DNA of 64,000 nt. Source: an uncultured Clostridia bacterium. Its GTDB lineage: Bacteria > Bacillota > Clostridia > Christensenellales > UBA1242. Position 1 is the stretch's first letter. Each line of letters starts with the position of its first letter. Both the position numbers and the translations under genes were made by a program. The stretch lies in the NCBI GenBank assembly GCA_944384395.1, contig CALWTD010000025.1, forward strand, positions 1 to 64,000. The letters run 5' to 3'. This document shows, piece by piece, positions 6,789-16,110 of the stretch. A model generated the notes under the pieces. It saw nothing but the letters and a program-made list of their open reading frames with translations, had not been told where the DNA came from and ran no database searches.

Positions 6789-7864
6789 AAACCGTTATTG
6801 TTGGAGTTAGTGGTGGTGTAGATTCTTCAGTCGCAGCTTATTTATTAAAAAAGCAAGGATATAATGTTATTGGACTTTTTATGGTAAATTGGGAAGAAGA
6901 TGACGAAGATGGAGTTTGTACTTCTGCTGTTGACTATGAAGATGTTAAAAGAGTATGCACAAAAATAGGCATACCTTATTATACAGTTAATTATTCTAAA
7001 CAATATTATGAAAGAGTTTTTGAATATTTTTTGGAGCAGTATAAAAAGGGAAGAACGCCAAATCCAGATGTTTTATGCAACAAAGAAATAAAGTTTGGAC
7101 CATTTCTAGATTTTGCAAAAAAGATTGGTGCAGACTTTATTGCAACAGGTCATTATGCAAAAAAAGAAGAAAAAGATGGCCTATATTATTTAAAAAAAGC
7201 AAAAGACTTAAACAAAGATCAATCATATTTTTTAAATCAACTAAGTCAAGAACAATTAAAATATGTACTTTTTCCACTTGAAGACATTGAAAAACCAAAG
7301 GTAAGACAAATTGCCGAAGAGTTAGAACTATGCAATGCAAAAAAGAAAGACAGCACAGGAATTTGTTTTATTGGAGAAAGAAACTTTAAAAAATTTTTAA
7401 AAAACTATCTCCCTGCAAAACCCGGCGAAATAAGAACACTAGACGAAAAAGTTGTTGGCAGACACGATGGACTTATGTATTACACATTAGGACAAAGGAG
7501 AGGACTTGGAATTGGTGGTGCTAAAAATGGAAATGGACAAAGATGGTTTGTTATTAAAAAAGATTTAAAAAACAATGTTTTATATGTCCATCAAGGCGAA
7601 GATAGTGAACTTTATACAAGTGGCATGAAATCAGGTAAATTTAATTGGATACCAACTCGTCCAAAAGAAGATGAATTTGATTGTTTTGCAAAATTTAGAT
7701 ATCGTCAGCCCGACCAGAAAGTACATGTAAAACAAGCTATTGACCATGTTGAAATATCGTTTTATGAAAAACAAAGGGCGGTAACTCCGGGACAATATGT
7801 TGTTTTATATACACATGACGGCACATGCCTAGGTGGCGCAGAAATTGAAGAAACATATAAGTAA
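6785..7864 (+). CDS. mnmA: tRNA 2-thiouridylase MnmA
   Basis: Adds sulfur at C2 of the wobble uridine in tRNAs for Lys, Glu and Gln, after activating the base with ATP. The 359 residues match full-length MnmA: PP-loop SGGVDSS (9-15), catalytic Cys98 in [12 protein letters not shown], second catalytic Cys194 in [25 protein letters not shown], and a C-terminal beta-barrel. The start overlaps the preceding stop (ATGA) with GGAGG just upstream. The sulfur donor desulfurase is not in the window. Confidence 0.96.
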   Translation: MKTVIVGVSGGVDSSVAAYLLKKQGYNVIGLFMVNWEEDDEDGVCTSAVDYEDVKRVCTKIGIPYYTVNYSKQYYERVFEYFLEQYKKGRTPNPDVLCNKEIKFGPFLDFAKKIGADFIATGHYAKKEEKDGLYYLKKAKDLNKDQSYFLNQLSQEQLKYVLFPLEDIEKPKVRQIAEELELCNAKKKDSTGICFIGERNFKKFLKNYLPAKPGEIRTLDEKVVGRHDGLMYYTLGQRRGLGIGGAKNGNGQRWFVIKKDLKNNVLYVHQGEDSELYTSGMKSGKFNWIPTRPKEDEFDCFAKFRYRQPDQKVHVKQAIDHVEISFYEKQRAVTPGQYVVLYTHDGTCLGGAEIEETYK

Positions 7865-7902
7865 AAATGAATAAATAAAATTATAAATAAAGGAGAAAAA
7901 AC

Positions 7903-8280
7903 ATGAAAACTGAATTTTATTATTGCGAAAAATGTAAAAGTATTGTAACAAATATAAATGGAGTTGATACACCAAAAATTTGTTGTGATAAGCCTATGAA
8001 AAAATTAGTTGCAGGAAGTGTGGAAGCTTCACAAGAAAAGCACATTCCTGTTTGTGAAATGGTTAATGACACATTAAAGGTCAGTGTTGGTTCAATTTAT
8101 CACCCAATGGAAGAAAAACACTATATAGAATGGATTTTAGTTAAAACAGACAAAGGTGAACATATAAAATATTTAGAGCCAAATACAGAACCTGTTACAA
8201 CTTTTTGTATAAATGATGAAAAAGTGCAAGAAGTTTATGCTTATTGCAACTTGCACGGACTTTGGAAAGTGCAATTATAA
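7903..8280 (+). CDS. Desulfoferrodoxin / superoxide reductase
   Basis: Reduces superoxide to hydrogen peroxide without making oxygen, a typical oxygen-defence enzyme of anaerobes. The 125 residues show both centres of a 2Fe (class I-type) desulfoferrodoxin: the N-terminal FeS4 site from Cys8, Cys11, Cys27 and Cys28, and the catalytic site from Glu45-Lys46-His47, His67, His73, Cys115 and His118. All expected ligands are present. RBS AGGAG precedes the ATG. It follows mnmA by 38 bp and is probably in the same transcript. Confidence 0.95.
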   Translation: MKTEFYYCEKCKSIVTNINGVDTPKICCDKPMKKLVAGSVEASQEKHIPVCEMVNDTLKVSVGSIYHPMEEKHYIEWILVKTDKGEHIKYLEPNTEPVTTFCINDEKVQEVYAYCNLHGLWKVQL

Positions 8281-8326
8281 AATAATATTATAATAAAAAC
8301 TGCACACTATATTTTTGGAGAAAATT

Positions 8327-9025
8327 ATGCCAGATTATTTAGTTGTGCTTATAAATTCGCTTGTGAGTTTTGTTTTGCTTTTTATTGTGGCTAAAATGCT
8401 TGGTAAAAAGCAAATTGCAGAACTGAGTTTTATTGATTATGTTGTAGGAATTTCAATTGGTTCCATTGTTGCAAATTGGGCAACTGATTTAGATACACCT
8501 TTTGAAAATTATCTAATAGCACTTGCCGTTTATTTTGTTTTTCCAATTGCAATAACACTGCTAGGAAGAAAAACGCTGCCACTAAAAGCATTTTTAAGAG
8601 GAAGGCCAATTATTATTATTGAAAATGGCAAGTTTGTTTATGAAAATTTAAAAAAATCAAAATTAGATGTAAACGATGTTATTGGAATGTGTAGAGATAA
8701 AGGCTATTTTTCGTTGAGCGAAATTGCTTATGCAATTTTTGAAACAAATGGGAATTTAAGTGTTATGCCTGTTGGTAAGCAAAAACCAACCGTTGTTGGA
8801 GATTTTGATTTTCCTGTAAAAAAATCACAACTTGAAAAATATGTTATAATTGATGGAAAAATTGATAAAAATTATTTAAAAATATTAAATAAAGATAAAA
8901 AATGGTTGTTAAATAGATTAAATATTAAAAATAAAAAGCAACTAAAAAATATTTTAATTGCTTTTTATGATGAAAAAACTGACAATTTTAAAGTTCATAC
9001 AAAATATGATAAATTTGCCACATAA
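8327..9025 (+). CDS. DUF421 (YetF/YcaP-type) membrane protein
   Basis: A 232-aa protein with about three N-terminal membrane helices (to about residue 90) and a DUF421 cytoplasmic domain: RGRPIIIIENGKF, then DVNDVIGMCRDKGYFSLSEI and AIFETNGNLSVMP. These are hallmarks of the YetF family of Gram-positive bacteria, whose role is poorly defined. The start at ATG 8327 has GGAG eight bases upstream; an upstream TTG in frame is unlikely. The C-terminal tail is Lys-rich. It probably belongs to the mnmA transcript. Confidence 0.87.
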   Translation: MPDYLVVLINSLVSFVLLFIVAKMLGKKQIAELSFIDYVVGISIGSIVANWATDLDTPFENYLIALAVYFVFPIAITLLGRKTLPLKAFLRGRPIIIIENGKFVYENLKKSKLDVNDVIGMCRDKGYFSLSEIAYAIFETNGNLSVMPVGKQKPTVVGDFDFPVKKSQLEKYVIIDGKIDKNYLKILNKDKKWLLNRLNIKNKKQLKNILIAFYDEKTDNFKVHTKYDKFAT

Positions 9026-9101
9026 AATTATTTATTTAATAAAAATATTAATTATAATTATTATAAAAAACATACAAAATCAACTATAAAGACGTTCTAA
9101 G

Positions 9102-9135
9102 AAAAAAAGTTTCTTAAAATATAAGAAACTTTTTT
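9102..9135. terminator. Bidirectional terminator
   Basis: AAGTTTCTTA and TAAGAAACTT form a stem flanked by an A-run and a T-run, between the convergent DUF421 gene and the small gene at 9134-9301. Confidence 0.85.
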
Positions 9136-9301
9136 ATCTTTCTAACATGTCTTCATTGTTTAAAACTTCGTGTTCATTTTTTTCCATGTCATTTACTAAA
9201 TCTTCCATAAATTTTCTATTGCCGTCGTCCATTTCATTTCTGCTTAACATTTCATTCTTGGTTTGTTTGTCAATGCCACTGTAAAAATTATTTATTCTCA
9301 T
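9134..9301 (-). CDS. Small acidic hypothetical protein, 55 aa
   Basis: A small, very acidic, probably helical protein with repeated Met, Glu, Asp and Asn (for example EMLSRNEMDDGNRKF). No family recognised. I chose the ATG at 9301-9299 because GAGGT lies seven bases upstream and a promoter, TTGACA-16-TATAAT at 9348-9321, lies just before it; a longer reading to 9373 would start upstream of that promoter. Sits downstream of ktrA on the same strand, but with its own promoter. Its stop codon lies in the terminator T-run. Confidence 0.6.
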   Translation of the reverse strand: MRINNFYSGIDKQTKNEMLSRNEMDDGNRKFMEDLVNDMEKNEHEVLNNEDMLER

Positions 9302-9320
9302 TAAATACCTCACACAAAAT

Positions 9321-9348
9321 ATTATATATAAATAATTATAATTGTCAA
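9321..9348 (-). promoter_or_regulatory. Promoter of the 55-aa gene
   Basis: On the minus strand, TTGACA (9348-9343) and TATAAT (9326-9321) with a 16-bp spacer, close to the end of ktrA. Confidence 0.7.
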
Positions 9349-9365
9349 TAGTCATTTTATGATAA

Positions 9366-10106
9366 TTAGTCAATATTTAAGCTTTCAAATAAGGTGTGAT
9401 TTGCATCTATAACTTCTGTTATTTTGTTGCAAAGCATATCCAGTTTATTAAATTCGCCAGCAACAACCAAAATATCGCCTTTTTTAAGCACAGTTTCAGG
9501 CTCTGGATAAATAACTTCATTATCTCTTTTAACAAATATAATGCTGACTTTATATTTTTTTCTTACGTTTATGTCTATAATTGATTTGTTTTGCCAGTTG
9601 TCAGGTGTTGCTATTTCTGCAATTTTAAAGTTATCTGTTAAACTCATAATGTCGTTCATACTAGGATTTGTAAGCATACTTGCAAGTTTTTTGCCCATGT
9701 AGACTTCGGGGAATATAACCATATCTGCACCAATTCGTTCAAGTATTTTTTTGTGTTGTTCATTTTGTGCTTTGGCAACAACATATCCAACACCTAAATC
9801 TTTACAGGTGAGAGTTGTTAGTATACTTGCCTGAAGATCATCGCCAATACAATTTATAACACAGTCAAAGTTTTGTACGCCAAGCGAATGAAGAACATCA
9901 TTTGCTGTGCTGTCAGCAACAACGGCACTTGAAACAATGCCATCAAGTTCTTGAACATTGCTCGCGTTTTTATCTATTGCAAGTACTTCATTGCCTAAAC
10001 TTGCAAGACTTGTTGCAACGCTTTTTCCAAACCGTCCAAGACCAATTACAACAAATTGTTTCATTTCTTTTTCAATTTTTTTAACTTCATTTTTTTCTTC
10101 TTTCAT
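9366..10106 (-). CDS. ktrA: Potassium uptake regulatory subunit KtrA/TrkA
   Basis: Cytoplasmic RCK protein that gates the potassium channel-like partner in response to nucleotides. The 246 residues hold a Rossmann RCK_N domain (VIGLGRFGKSVATSL, acidic VLAIDKN, then SSAVVADSTANDVL) and an RCK_C domain from about 160 (KSIIDINVRKKYKVSIIFVK, KGDILVVAG). The first 15 residues are a Lys/Glu-rich extension. It lies 9 bp downstream of ktrB, so they form one operon. The single RCK_N/RCK_C set points to KtrA rather than double-length TrkA. Confidence 0.92.
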   Translation of the reverse strand: MKEEKNEVKKIEKEMKQFVVIGLGRFGKSVATSLASLGNEVLAIDKNASNVQELDGIVSSAVVADSTANDVLHSLGVQNFDCVINCIGDDLQASILTTLTCKDLGVGYVVAKAQNEQHKKILERIGADMVIFPEVYMGKKLASMLTNPSMNDIMSLTDNFKIAEIATPDNWQNKSIIDINVRKKYKVSIIFVKRDNEVIYPEPETVLKKGDILVVAGEFNKLDMLCNKITEVIDANHTLFESLNID

Positions 10107-10115
10107 ACTTTCTCC

Positions 10116-11477
10116 TCATCCTACAATAATTTTTGAATCTGGATATTCAATCTCATCATTTGCCGATTTAACTTTACTTGCAAACATAACAGTGAGTGTA
10201 ACGGCACCAACACGGCCAACAAACATTAAAAATGTGAGTATAAGTTTGCTTATAACATTTAATGAAGGGGTTATGCCCATTGTAAGTCCAACTGTTGAAA
10301 TTGCAGATATGACTTCATATAAAACGCTACCAGCCGAAATGTTGTTGCCTTCAACTAAACATATGCAGGTTGTTGCAACAATTATTAAAAGAAAACTTAA
10401 ACAAAAAACTTTAAGTGCTTTTTGCACAAGTTTACCTGCAATTTGTCTTTTGCAAAAAATATAGTTACCTTTATTTGTTGAACTTTTAAACATTGCAACA
10501 AACAATATAAACATTGTTGTTGTTTTTATTCCACCAGCCGTTGATGCTGGGCTTCCACCAATAAACATTAAAATGTCGGTTAAAATTAAACTTTCTGGCG
10601 TTAGTTTAGCTTGGTCAAAACTTGCAAAACCTGCTGTTCGGGGCGTTATGCTTTGAAAAAACGAATTTATTATTTTGTCCCAAACATTCATATTGCCAAT
10701 GGTGTTTGGATTGTTCCATTCCAATATTGCAAACATAACTGCACCACCAAAAATTAAAATTAAAGTAACGTATATAACAATTTTAGAATGAAATGACATT
10801 TTTTTGTGTTTAAATTTATTTCCAACATCAAAAAGCACAACAAAACCAATTCCACCAATAACAATTAAGAGCATAATAGGAAGAAGTATCAGTGAATTTT
10901 GTGCAAAAGGTGCCAAACTCATAAACGCTGTTGACTCTGTTCCAAGAATATCAAAACCTGCATTGCAAAAGGCAGAAACCGACAAAAATAATGCACTAAA
11001 AATTCCTTTTCCCCAGCCAAATAAATTTACAGTTGATGGAAGTAAGCATAAAAACCCAACAAACTCAATACAAAAAACCAAAATTACAATGTTTTTAACC
11101 ATTTTAACAACGCCTTGATTTTTGTCTTGATTTAAGCTTTCTTGAATTGTTATTCTGTTTTGATATGTAATTTTTTTACCTAAAATCAAAAATATTAAAG
11201 ATGTTAATGTGATAAATCCCAGTCCACCAATTTGAATCAAAATCATAATAACAACTTGTCCAAAAATGGTAAAATGAACAGCAGTGTCAACAGTTATAAG
11301 ACCTGTAACGCAAACAGCACTTGTGCTTGTAAACAAGCTGTCCACAAAAGAAAACCATTGCCCATCTTGTGATGAAATTGGTAAGCACAATAAAAATGTT
11401 CCAATCAAAATTACTGTTAAAAATCCTAAAACAATTTTTCCAGCGGGGTTTATTCTAATTTTTCTTTTTTGCATCAT
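10116..11477 (-). CDS. ktrB: Potassium transporter subunit KtrB/TrkH
   Basis: Membrane subunit of a Ktr/Trk potassium uptake system. It has the four pore-loop repeats of the family: TSTSAVCVTGLITVD, SAFCNAGFDILG, SITPRTAGFASFD, and AISTVGLTMGI in the last repeat, plus GGSPASTAGGIKTTT after the third pore. The start is taken at ATG 11477 or the adjacent ATG 11474 (about 453 aa), since the promoter at 11514-11486 places the transcript start at about 11479. The upstream ATG at 11495 would not be transcribed. First gene of ktrBA. Confidence 0.93.
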   Translation of the reverse strand: MMQKRKIRINPAGKIVLGFLTVILIGTFLLCLPISSQDGQWFSFVDSLFTSTSAVCVTGLITVDTAVHFTIFGQVVIMILIQIGGLGFITLTSLIFLILGKKITYQNRITIQESLNQDKNQGVVKMVKNIVILVFCIEFVGFLCLLPSTVNLFGWGKGIFSALFLSVSAFCNAGFDILGTESTAFMSLAPFAQNSLILLPIMLLIVIGGIGFVVLFDVGNKFKHKKMSFHSKIVIYVTLILIFGGAVMFAILEWNNPNTIGNMNVWDKIINSFFQSITPRTAGFASFDQAKLTPESLILTDILMFIGGSPASTAGGIKTTTMFILFVAMFKSSTNKGNYIFCKRQIAGKLVQKALKVFCLSFLLIIVATTCICLVEGNNISAGSVLYEVISAISTVGLTMGITPSLNVISKLILTFLMFVGRVGAVTLTVMFASKVKSANDEIEYPDSKIIVG

Positions 11478-11485
11478 ACCTATTA

Positions 11486-11514
11486 AATATAACATATTTT
11501 TAAAAAAAATTCAA
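11486..11514 (-). promoter_or_regulatory. Promoter of ktrBA
   Basis: On the minus strand, TTGAAT (11514-11509) and TATATT (11491-11486) with a 17-bp spacer. The start site would be 1-2 bases before the ATGATG of ktrB, so there is little or no leader. Confidence 0.55.
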
Positions 11515-11543
11515 CTGTCGCATATACAATATATAAATGTTGT

Positions 11544-11572
11544 TTGCTGTAAACAATAATATGTGATATTTT
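11544..11572 (+). promoter_or_regulatory. Possible promoter of the VTT-domain gene
   Basis: TTGCTG at 11544-11549 and TATTTT at 11567-11572 with a 17-bp spacer, 18 bp before the start codon. It is weaker than others here. Confidence 0.4.
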
Positions 11573-11590
11573 TAATATACAAGGTTAAAA

Positions 11591-12304
11591 ATGACAAAAA
11601 AGCAAGTTTATAATGTATTAAAAATAAGTATAATAGCCGTTTTGGTTATGTTTTTGTTTGAAATACTTTTTTATTTTGACGAAGTTACAAACTATATAAG
11701 CGATTTCATTGCAAGTGTAAATGGATATGTTGTTTATGTTGTAATTTATTTTGTAATACTTATTCAAGTGAGTTTTATTCCACTTCCTGTTTATGTGATA
11801 ATAAATGCGGCAATAGTTATTGATAGCATCAACTTAAACCTTTATAGCATAAGTGGTTGGATTTTTATATTTGTTACAATGCTCGCATATATGACGGGAG
11901 TTGTAATCTCGTATTTTATTGGCAAAAAATGGGGAAGCAAAGCAGTTATTTGGTGTGCAGGAAGTGAAGAAGAATATTTAAAATGGGTAAAGGTTATTAA
12001 CACAAAGGGTAAGTGGTTCTATGCTTTAACCGTTTTGCTCCCTGTGTTTCCCGATGACCTTTTGTGCTTGGTTATTGGAAGCGTTAAACTAAACTTTTGG
12101 TTTTACTTTTTTGTAAATTTAATATGTAGGTTTATTGGACTTGTTGCCATGATATATTCACTTCAATTTGTAAACAGTTTAAACAGTTCTGGTTTTCCTT
12201 TTACATTAGTTGGTTGGGGAACACTACTTTTAGTTTTAATAGTTGCCTGCATTGTGTTAAAAATTCAACTTGGTAAAGATATCTCTAAAACAAAAAAACA
12301 ATAA
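11591..12304 (+). CDS. VTT-domain (TVP38/DedA-like) membrane protein
   Basis: A 237-aa integral membrane protein of the VTT/SNARE-associated family. N-terminal helix at about 12-32, then IPLPVYVIINAAIVI, GVVISYFIGKKWGSK (the family GxxxxYxxGxxxG-like stretch), LLPVFPDDLLCLVIGSVKLN, and further helices. Members are thought to act in lipid scrambling or membrane homeostasis; PDDLLC replaces the more usual PxxP..N loop. RBS AAGG precedes the ATG. It is divergent from ktrBA and ends at the CIRCE/terminator hairpin. Confidence 0.87.
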   Translation: MTKKQVYNVLKISIIAVLVMFLFEILFYFDEVTNYISDFIASVNGYVVYVVIYFVILIQVSFIPLPVYVIINAAIVIDSINLNLYSISGWIFIFVTMLAYMTGVVISYFIGKKWGSKAVIWCAGSEEEYLKWVKVINTKGKWFYALTVLLPVFPDDLLCLVIGSVKLNFWFYFFVNLICRFIGLVAMIYSLQFVNSLNSSGFPFTLVGWGTLLLVLIVACIVLKIQLGKDISKTKKQ

Positions 12305-12318
12305 AATTTTACAAAAAA

Positions 12319-12345
12319 TTAGCACTCTCACCTTGACAGTGCTAA
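12319..12345 (+). promoter_or_regulatory. CIRCE-like HrcA operator, also a terminator hairpin
   Basis: TTAGCACTC (12319-12327), nine bases, CAGTGCTAA (12337-12345). CIRCE is TTAGCACTC-N9-GAGTGCTAA; a single base differs. It covers the -35 of the clpB promoter, as expected for repression by HrcA. The flanking AAAAAA and TTTTTT extend the stem so that it also works as a U-tract terminator for the VTT gene. Overlap of the three signals is seen directly; HrcA control is inferred. Confidence 0.85.
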
Positions 12346-12361
12346 TTTTTTGTGCTATTAT
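12333..12361 (+). promoter_or_regulatory. Promoter of clpB
   Basis: TTGACA at 12333-12338 and TATTAT at 12356-12361 with a 17-bp spacer. The -35 lies in the CIRCE loop and right arm. Confidence 0.8.
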
Positions 12362-12419
12362 ATTTATGGTTTTTAAGGTGTAAAAAATATTACATTGTTA
12401 AAAATCAAAAGGGGGCAAC

Positions 12420-14990
12420 ATGAATTTTGAAAAATATACGCAAAGTAGTATATCAGTTTTAAATTCTGCACAAGAAAAAGCAAAAAATGATAATTGCTCC
12501 GAATTAAAACAGTCGCATCTTGTTTATGAAATGCTAGATAAAAAAACACTAATTTATGAAATTCTAGAAAAGATGAATATTGATTGTGAGAATTTAAAGA
12601 ATACTATTTTAAATAAATTAAAAACTTTGCCTACTGTAAGTGGACAAAGTGAGGTTTATGGTTCAAACGAACTTGTAAGTTCTTTAAGCCTTGCCGAAAA
12701 CATTGCAAAAAACATGAAAGACGAATATGTTTCGGTTGAACATATTTTTATGGCATTTTTAGAAAAGCCAGAAAGTTTATTAAAGGAAATTTTTAAAGAG
12801 TTTAATTTAACAAAAGATAGTTTTATTAAAGAATTAAGTAAAATAAGGGGGAATACAAGAGTGGTTACAGACAATCCAGAATCAACATACAATGTTTTAG
12901 AAAAGTATGGAACGGAACTTGTTTCGCTTGCAAAAAATCAAAAAATTGATCCAGTAATTGGACGAGATAACGAAATAAGAAACACAATACGAATACTTTC
13001 AAGAAAAACAAAAAACAACCCTGTTTTAATTGGTGAAGCAGGTGTTGGTAAAACTGCAATTGTTGAAGGTCTTGCAATAAGAATTGCAAAAGGCGATGTT
13101 CCAAGCAGTTTAAAATACCGAAAAATTTTCTCACTTGACCTTGGAGCACTTGTTGCAGGTGCAAAATATAGGGGCGAGTTTGAAGAAAGATTAAAGGCAG
13201 TATTAAACGAAATAAAAAAGAGTGAAGGCGAAATCATTATGTTTATTGATGAACTTCACACAATTGTTGGAGCAGGAAAAACAGACGGTGCAATGGACGC
13301 AGGCAATTTGCTTAAACCTATGCTTGCAAGAGGCGAACTTCACTGCATTGGTGCCACAACACTAAATGAATATCATAAATATATTGAAAAAGACCCAGCC
13401 TTAGAGAGAAGATTTCAACCTGTTATGGTAAATGAGCCAACAGTTGAAGACACAATTGCAATACTTCGTGGACTAAAAGAAAGATATGAAGTTTTCCATG
13501 GCGTAAAAATTAGCGATAGTGCACTAATTAGTGCTGCAACACTTTCAAATAGATATATAACAGATAGATTTTTACCAGATAAAGCAATCGACCTTGTTGA
13601 TGAGGCGTGTGCAATGGTAAAAAGTGAAATAGACAGTATGCCAACCGAAATGGACGATATAAGACACAAGATGATTCAATTAGAAATAGAACAAGCCGCA
13701 CTTAAAAAAGAAACGGATAAACTAAGCAAAGAACATTTGGAAAACATCAATAAGGAGCACGCAAAACTAAAAGAAGAATTTGATACACTCTCGGCAAAAT
13801 GGCAAAAAGAAAAGGAAAATATTGACCAAATAAACAAAGTTAAACAAGACATAGAAAAAACAAACGCAGACATAGAAAAAGCACAACAAGAATACGATTT
13901 AAATAAGGCAGCCGAACTTAAATATAACAAATTGCCAAATCTTAAAAAACAACTAGAAGATTTAGAACAAAAAGAGAGTTCAAACAATTTGTTAAAAAGC
14001 AAAGTAACCGATGAAGAAATATCACTAATTGTTAGCCGTTGGACACAAATTCCACTTTCAAAACTTCTTCAAAGCGATAGAGAAAAACTTTTAAATATGG
14101 AAAAAGAACTCCATAAAAGAGTAATTGGTCAAGACGATGCAGTTAAAAAAGTTAGTGATGCAATAATTAGGTCAAGGGCAGGAATACAAGACCCAAATAG
14201 ACCAATTGGTTCGTTTATGTTTTTAGGTCCAACAGGTGTTGGAAAAACTGAACTTTGCAAGGCACTTTGTGCAAACTTGTTTGACACCGAAAAGAATCTA
14301 ATAAGAATTGATATGAGTGAATACATGGAAAAATTCTCAGTATCTCGTCTTATTGGTGCGCCACCAGGATATGTTGGTTATGAAGAAGGTGGACAACTAA
14401 CCGAACAAGTACGAAGAAAACCATACAGTGTAATACTATTTGATGAAGTTGAAAAGGCACACCCAGATGTATTTAATGTGCTTTTGCAAATACTTGATGA
14501 CGGTAGAGTAACAGACGGACAAGGCAAAACAGTTGACTTTAAAAACACAATAATAATTTTAACATCAAACCTTGGCGCTGATGCAATTATGCAAGGAATA
14601 AAAGATGACGGAACAATAAGTGAAGACGCAATAAATCAAGTGAATGCGCTTTTAAAACAAAGTTTTAGACCAGAATTTTTAAACAGACTTGATGAAATTA
14701 TTTTCTTTAAACCACTTGTAAAAACAGAAATCAAACAAATTGTTGATTTGCTTTTAAACAGTCTTAAAGAAAGATTAAAAGATAAACAAATTACGCTTAA
14801 TGTAACCGACAAAGCAAAAGAGTTTATAATTGATAATGGTTTTGATATAAACTTTGGTGCAAGACCACTTAAAAGATATATCCAAAACAATGTTGAAACC
14901 ACACTTGCAAAATATATGCTTGCAAATGATATTGCTCCAAATACAACACTTACTGTTGATGTTGAGAATGACGATATTGTCGTTAGATAA
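12420..14990 (+). CDS. clpB: Disaggregase ClpB
   Basis: Hexameric AAA+ chaperone that works with DnaK to pull polypeptides out of aggregates. The 856 residues show a Clp N domain (about 1-145), first AAA+ module with GEAGVGKT (about 205-212) and FIDELHT, a long coiled-coil middle domain (about 405-525), and a second AAA+ module with GPTGVGKTE (about 603-611), [14 protein letters not shown] and [10 protein letters not shown]. The coiled-coil length identifies ClpB rather than ClpC or ClpE. GGGGG-type RBS at 12411-12415. Regulated by the CIRCE-like operator. Confidence 0.97.
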   Translation: MNFEKYTQSSISVLNSAQEKAKNDNCSELKQSHLVYEMLDKKTLIYEILEKMNIDCENLKNTILNKLKTLPTVSGQSEVYGSNELVSSLSLAENIAKNMKDEYVSVEHIFMAFLEKPESLLKEIFKEFNLTKDSFIKELSKIRGNTRVVTDNPESTYNVLEKYGTELVSLAKNQKIDPVIGRDNEIRNTIRILSRKTKNNPVLIGEAGVGKTAIVEGLAIRIAKGDVPSSLKYRKIFSLDLGALVAGAKYRGEFEERLKAVLNEIKKSEGEIIMFIDELHTIVGAGKTDGAMDAGNLLKPMLARGELHCIGATTLNEYHKYIEKDPALERRFQPVMVNEPTVEDTIAILRGLKERYEVFHGVKISDSALISAATLSNRYITDRFLPDKAIDLVDEACAMVKSEIDSMPTEMDDIRHKMIQLEIEQAALKKETDKLSKEHLENINKEHAKLKEEFDTLSAKWQKEKENIDQINKVKQDIEKTNADIEKAQQEYDLNKAAELKYNKLPNLKKQLEDLEQKESSNNLLKSKVTDEEISLIVSRWTQIPLSKLLQSDREKLLNMEKELHKRVIGQDDAVKKVSDAIIRSRAGIQDPNRPIGSFMFLGPTGVGKTELCKALCANLFDTEKNLIRIDMSEYMEKFSVSRLIGAPPGYVGYEEGGQLTEQVRRKPYSVILFDEVEKAHPDVFNVLLQILDDGRVTDGQGKTVDFKNTIIILTSNLGADAIMQGIKDDGTISEDAINQVNALLKQSFRPEFLNRLDEIIFFKPLVKTEIKQIVDLLLNSLKERLKDKQITLNVTDKAKEFIIDNGFDINFGARPLKRYIQNNVETTLAKYMLANDIAPNTTLTVDVENDDIVVR

Positions 14991-15012
14991 GAATAAACTG
15001 CCGAAAAACGGC

Positions 15013-15047
15013 AAAAAAATCACAATAAAATATATTGTGATTTTTTT
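15013..15047. terminator. Bidirectional terminator after clpB
   Basis: AAAAAAATCACAATA pairs with TATTGTGATTTTTTT around loop AAATA. A smaller hairpin, TGCCG/CGGCA, lies just before it. It serves clpB and the convergent XRE gene. Confidence 0.85.
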
Positions 15048-15061
15048 ATTTGTTTTTTTGC

Positions 15062-15310
15062 TTATTTTTCTTCGACTTCTAGTTGTGAAAAATCAAATAA
15101 TTCGCTATCAAAAAATTCGGTCATAGACATTCCTAAAGCTTTAATTATTAAAACAATATTTTTAAAATTTGGAGTTTGATATTTGCAATTAAGTATATCT
15201 GTCATTGTGCTATGATACAAACCTGTTGCTTGTGCAAGTTTATATTGTGTCATCTTTTTAGATTTTAAAATTTCTCTTACTCTTAATGCAAATGCTTTGT
15301 TTAATTTCAT
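15062..15310 (-). CDS. XRE-family HTH regulator, 82 aa
   Basis: A small DNA-binding protein with a helix-turn-helix in the first 60 residues: VREILKSKKMTQYKLAQATG, then LYHSTMTDILN as recognition helix. The remainder, ALGMSMTEFFDSELFD, resembles the short tail common in clostridial single-domain XRE proteins. No ligand or protease domain. Upstream of its start lies an inverted repeat, TGTATA-N12-TATACA, a candidate self-operator. It is divergent from the SLOG gene and so could control that gene as well. Confidence 0.88.
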   Translation of the reverse strand: MKLNKAFALRVREILKSKKMTQYKLAQATGLYHSTMTDILNCKYQTPNFKNIVLIIKALGMSMTEFFDSELFDFSQLEVEEK

Positions 15311-15339
15311 TTTTTATACTCCACACAAAAATTTTTATG

Positions 15340-15363
15340 TGTATAGTTTACCCAATATATACA
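15340..15363. promoter_or_regulatory. Inverted repeat between the XRE and SLOG genes
   Basis: TGTATA (15340-15345) and TATACA (15358-15363) with 12 bases between. The TATACA reading on the minus strand could also be the XRE gene's -10. Placement fits an autoregulatory operator; binding is inferred. Confidence 0.4.
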
Positions 15364-15459
15364 TTTTAACTATTTAAGGAAAAACGGGTATTTTTTTTGT
15401 TTTTGTTAAAATTTATGTTAGTATATTTATGGAAAACCCGAAATTTAGGTTGTATAAAT

Positions 15460-16020
15460 ATGAATATTTTACAAAATGTATATAAATCTTGTTGTTTTAT
15501 TGGTCATAGAAAAAATGAAGTATCAAATTTGCTTGAAGAAAAGTTAAAAAAGGTACTTATTTATTTAATTGAAAAACAAGGGGTAACAAATTTTTTGTTT
15601 GGAAGCAAAAGTCAGTTTAATGATTTTTGTCATGTTGTGGTTACCAAACTAATGCAAAAATATACATTTATTAAAAGAATTGCATATACTTGCAAAAGTG
15701 AATGTGTATTTTTTGAAAGTGAAAAAGAAGAATGGGAACAAAAATTGTCATTGTTTTTTAAAAAACAATTTCATTTACTTTGCCATGAACAAGAAATAGA
15801 GCATAAAACAAAATACACAGCCAATAAAGCGAGTTATGTTGAAAGAAATTTTGCAATGATTGATGATAGTGATTTTTGTGTTTTTTATTATGACGAAAAT
15901 TATGTTCCACCACAGAAAAATAAAAAAAACTCACATATTATTATAAATCAAAAAAGTGGGACAAAAATTGCATACGAATATGCTAAAAGAAAAAATAAAA
16001 ATATTATCAATTTAAAATAA
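15460..16020 (+). CDS. SLOG-family (DUF1273-like) protein
   Basis: A 186-aa Rossmann-like protein of the SLOG (LOG/DprA-type) superfamily. Visible motifs are CCFIGHR near the N-terminus, FLFGSKSQFNDFCHVV, YVERNFAMIDDSDFCVFYYD, and the C-terminal SGTKIAYEYAKRKNKNIINL. These are typical of the short SLOG proteins frequent in gut Clostridia. SLOG domains bind nucleotides or nucleotide-derived signals, and some work in defence; this protein's ligand is unknown. The start at ATG 15460 has TAGGTTG upstream; a longer in-frame reading to 15397 overlaps the likely promoter. It precedes the helicase by 90 bp. Confidence 0.8.
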   Translation: MNILQNVYKSCCFIGHRKNEVSNLLEEKLKKVLIYLIEKQGVTNFLFGSKSQFNDFCHVVVTKLMQKYTFIKRIAYTCKSECVFFESEKEEWEQKLSLFFKKQFHLLCHEQEIEHKTKYTANKASYVERNFAMIDDSDFCVFYYDENYVPPQKNKKNSHIIINQKSGTKIAYEYAKRKNKNIINLK

Positions 16021-16110
16021 ACTTAAAGACAAATTTTTTAATAAGTTTTTAAATTTTAACACTTGAATAAAAATAAATGGTGTATTATACTTATTAAGTA
16101 AAGGATAATT

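Noticed and set aside
9958..10464. 168-codon frame antisense to ktrA and ktrB
   Set aside because: Both minus-strand genes have conserved motifs across this stretch; the frame is a shadow.
15397..15459. Longer N-terminus of the SLOG protein
   Set aside because: The extra residues do not fit the family and the region holds promoter-like sequence; ATG 15460 starts just before the CCFIGHR motif and has a better ribosome binding site.
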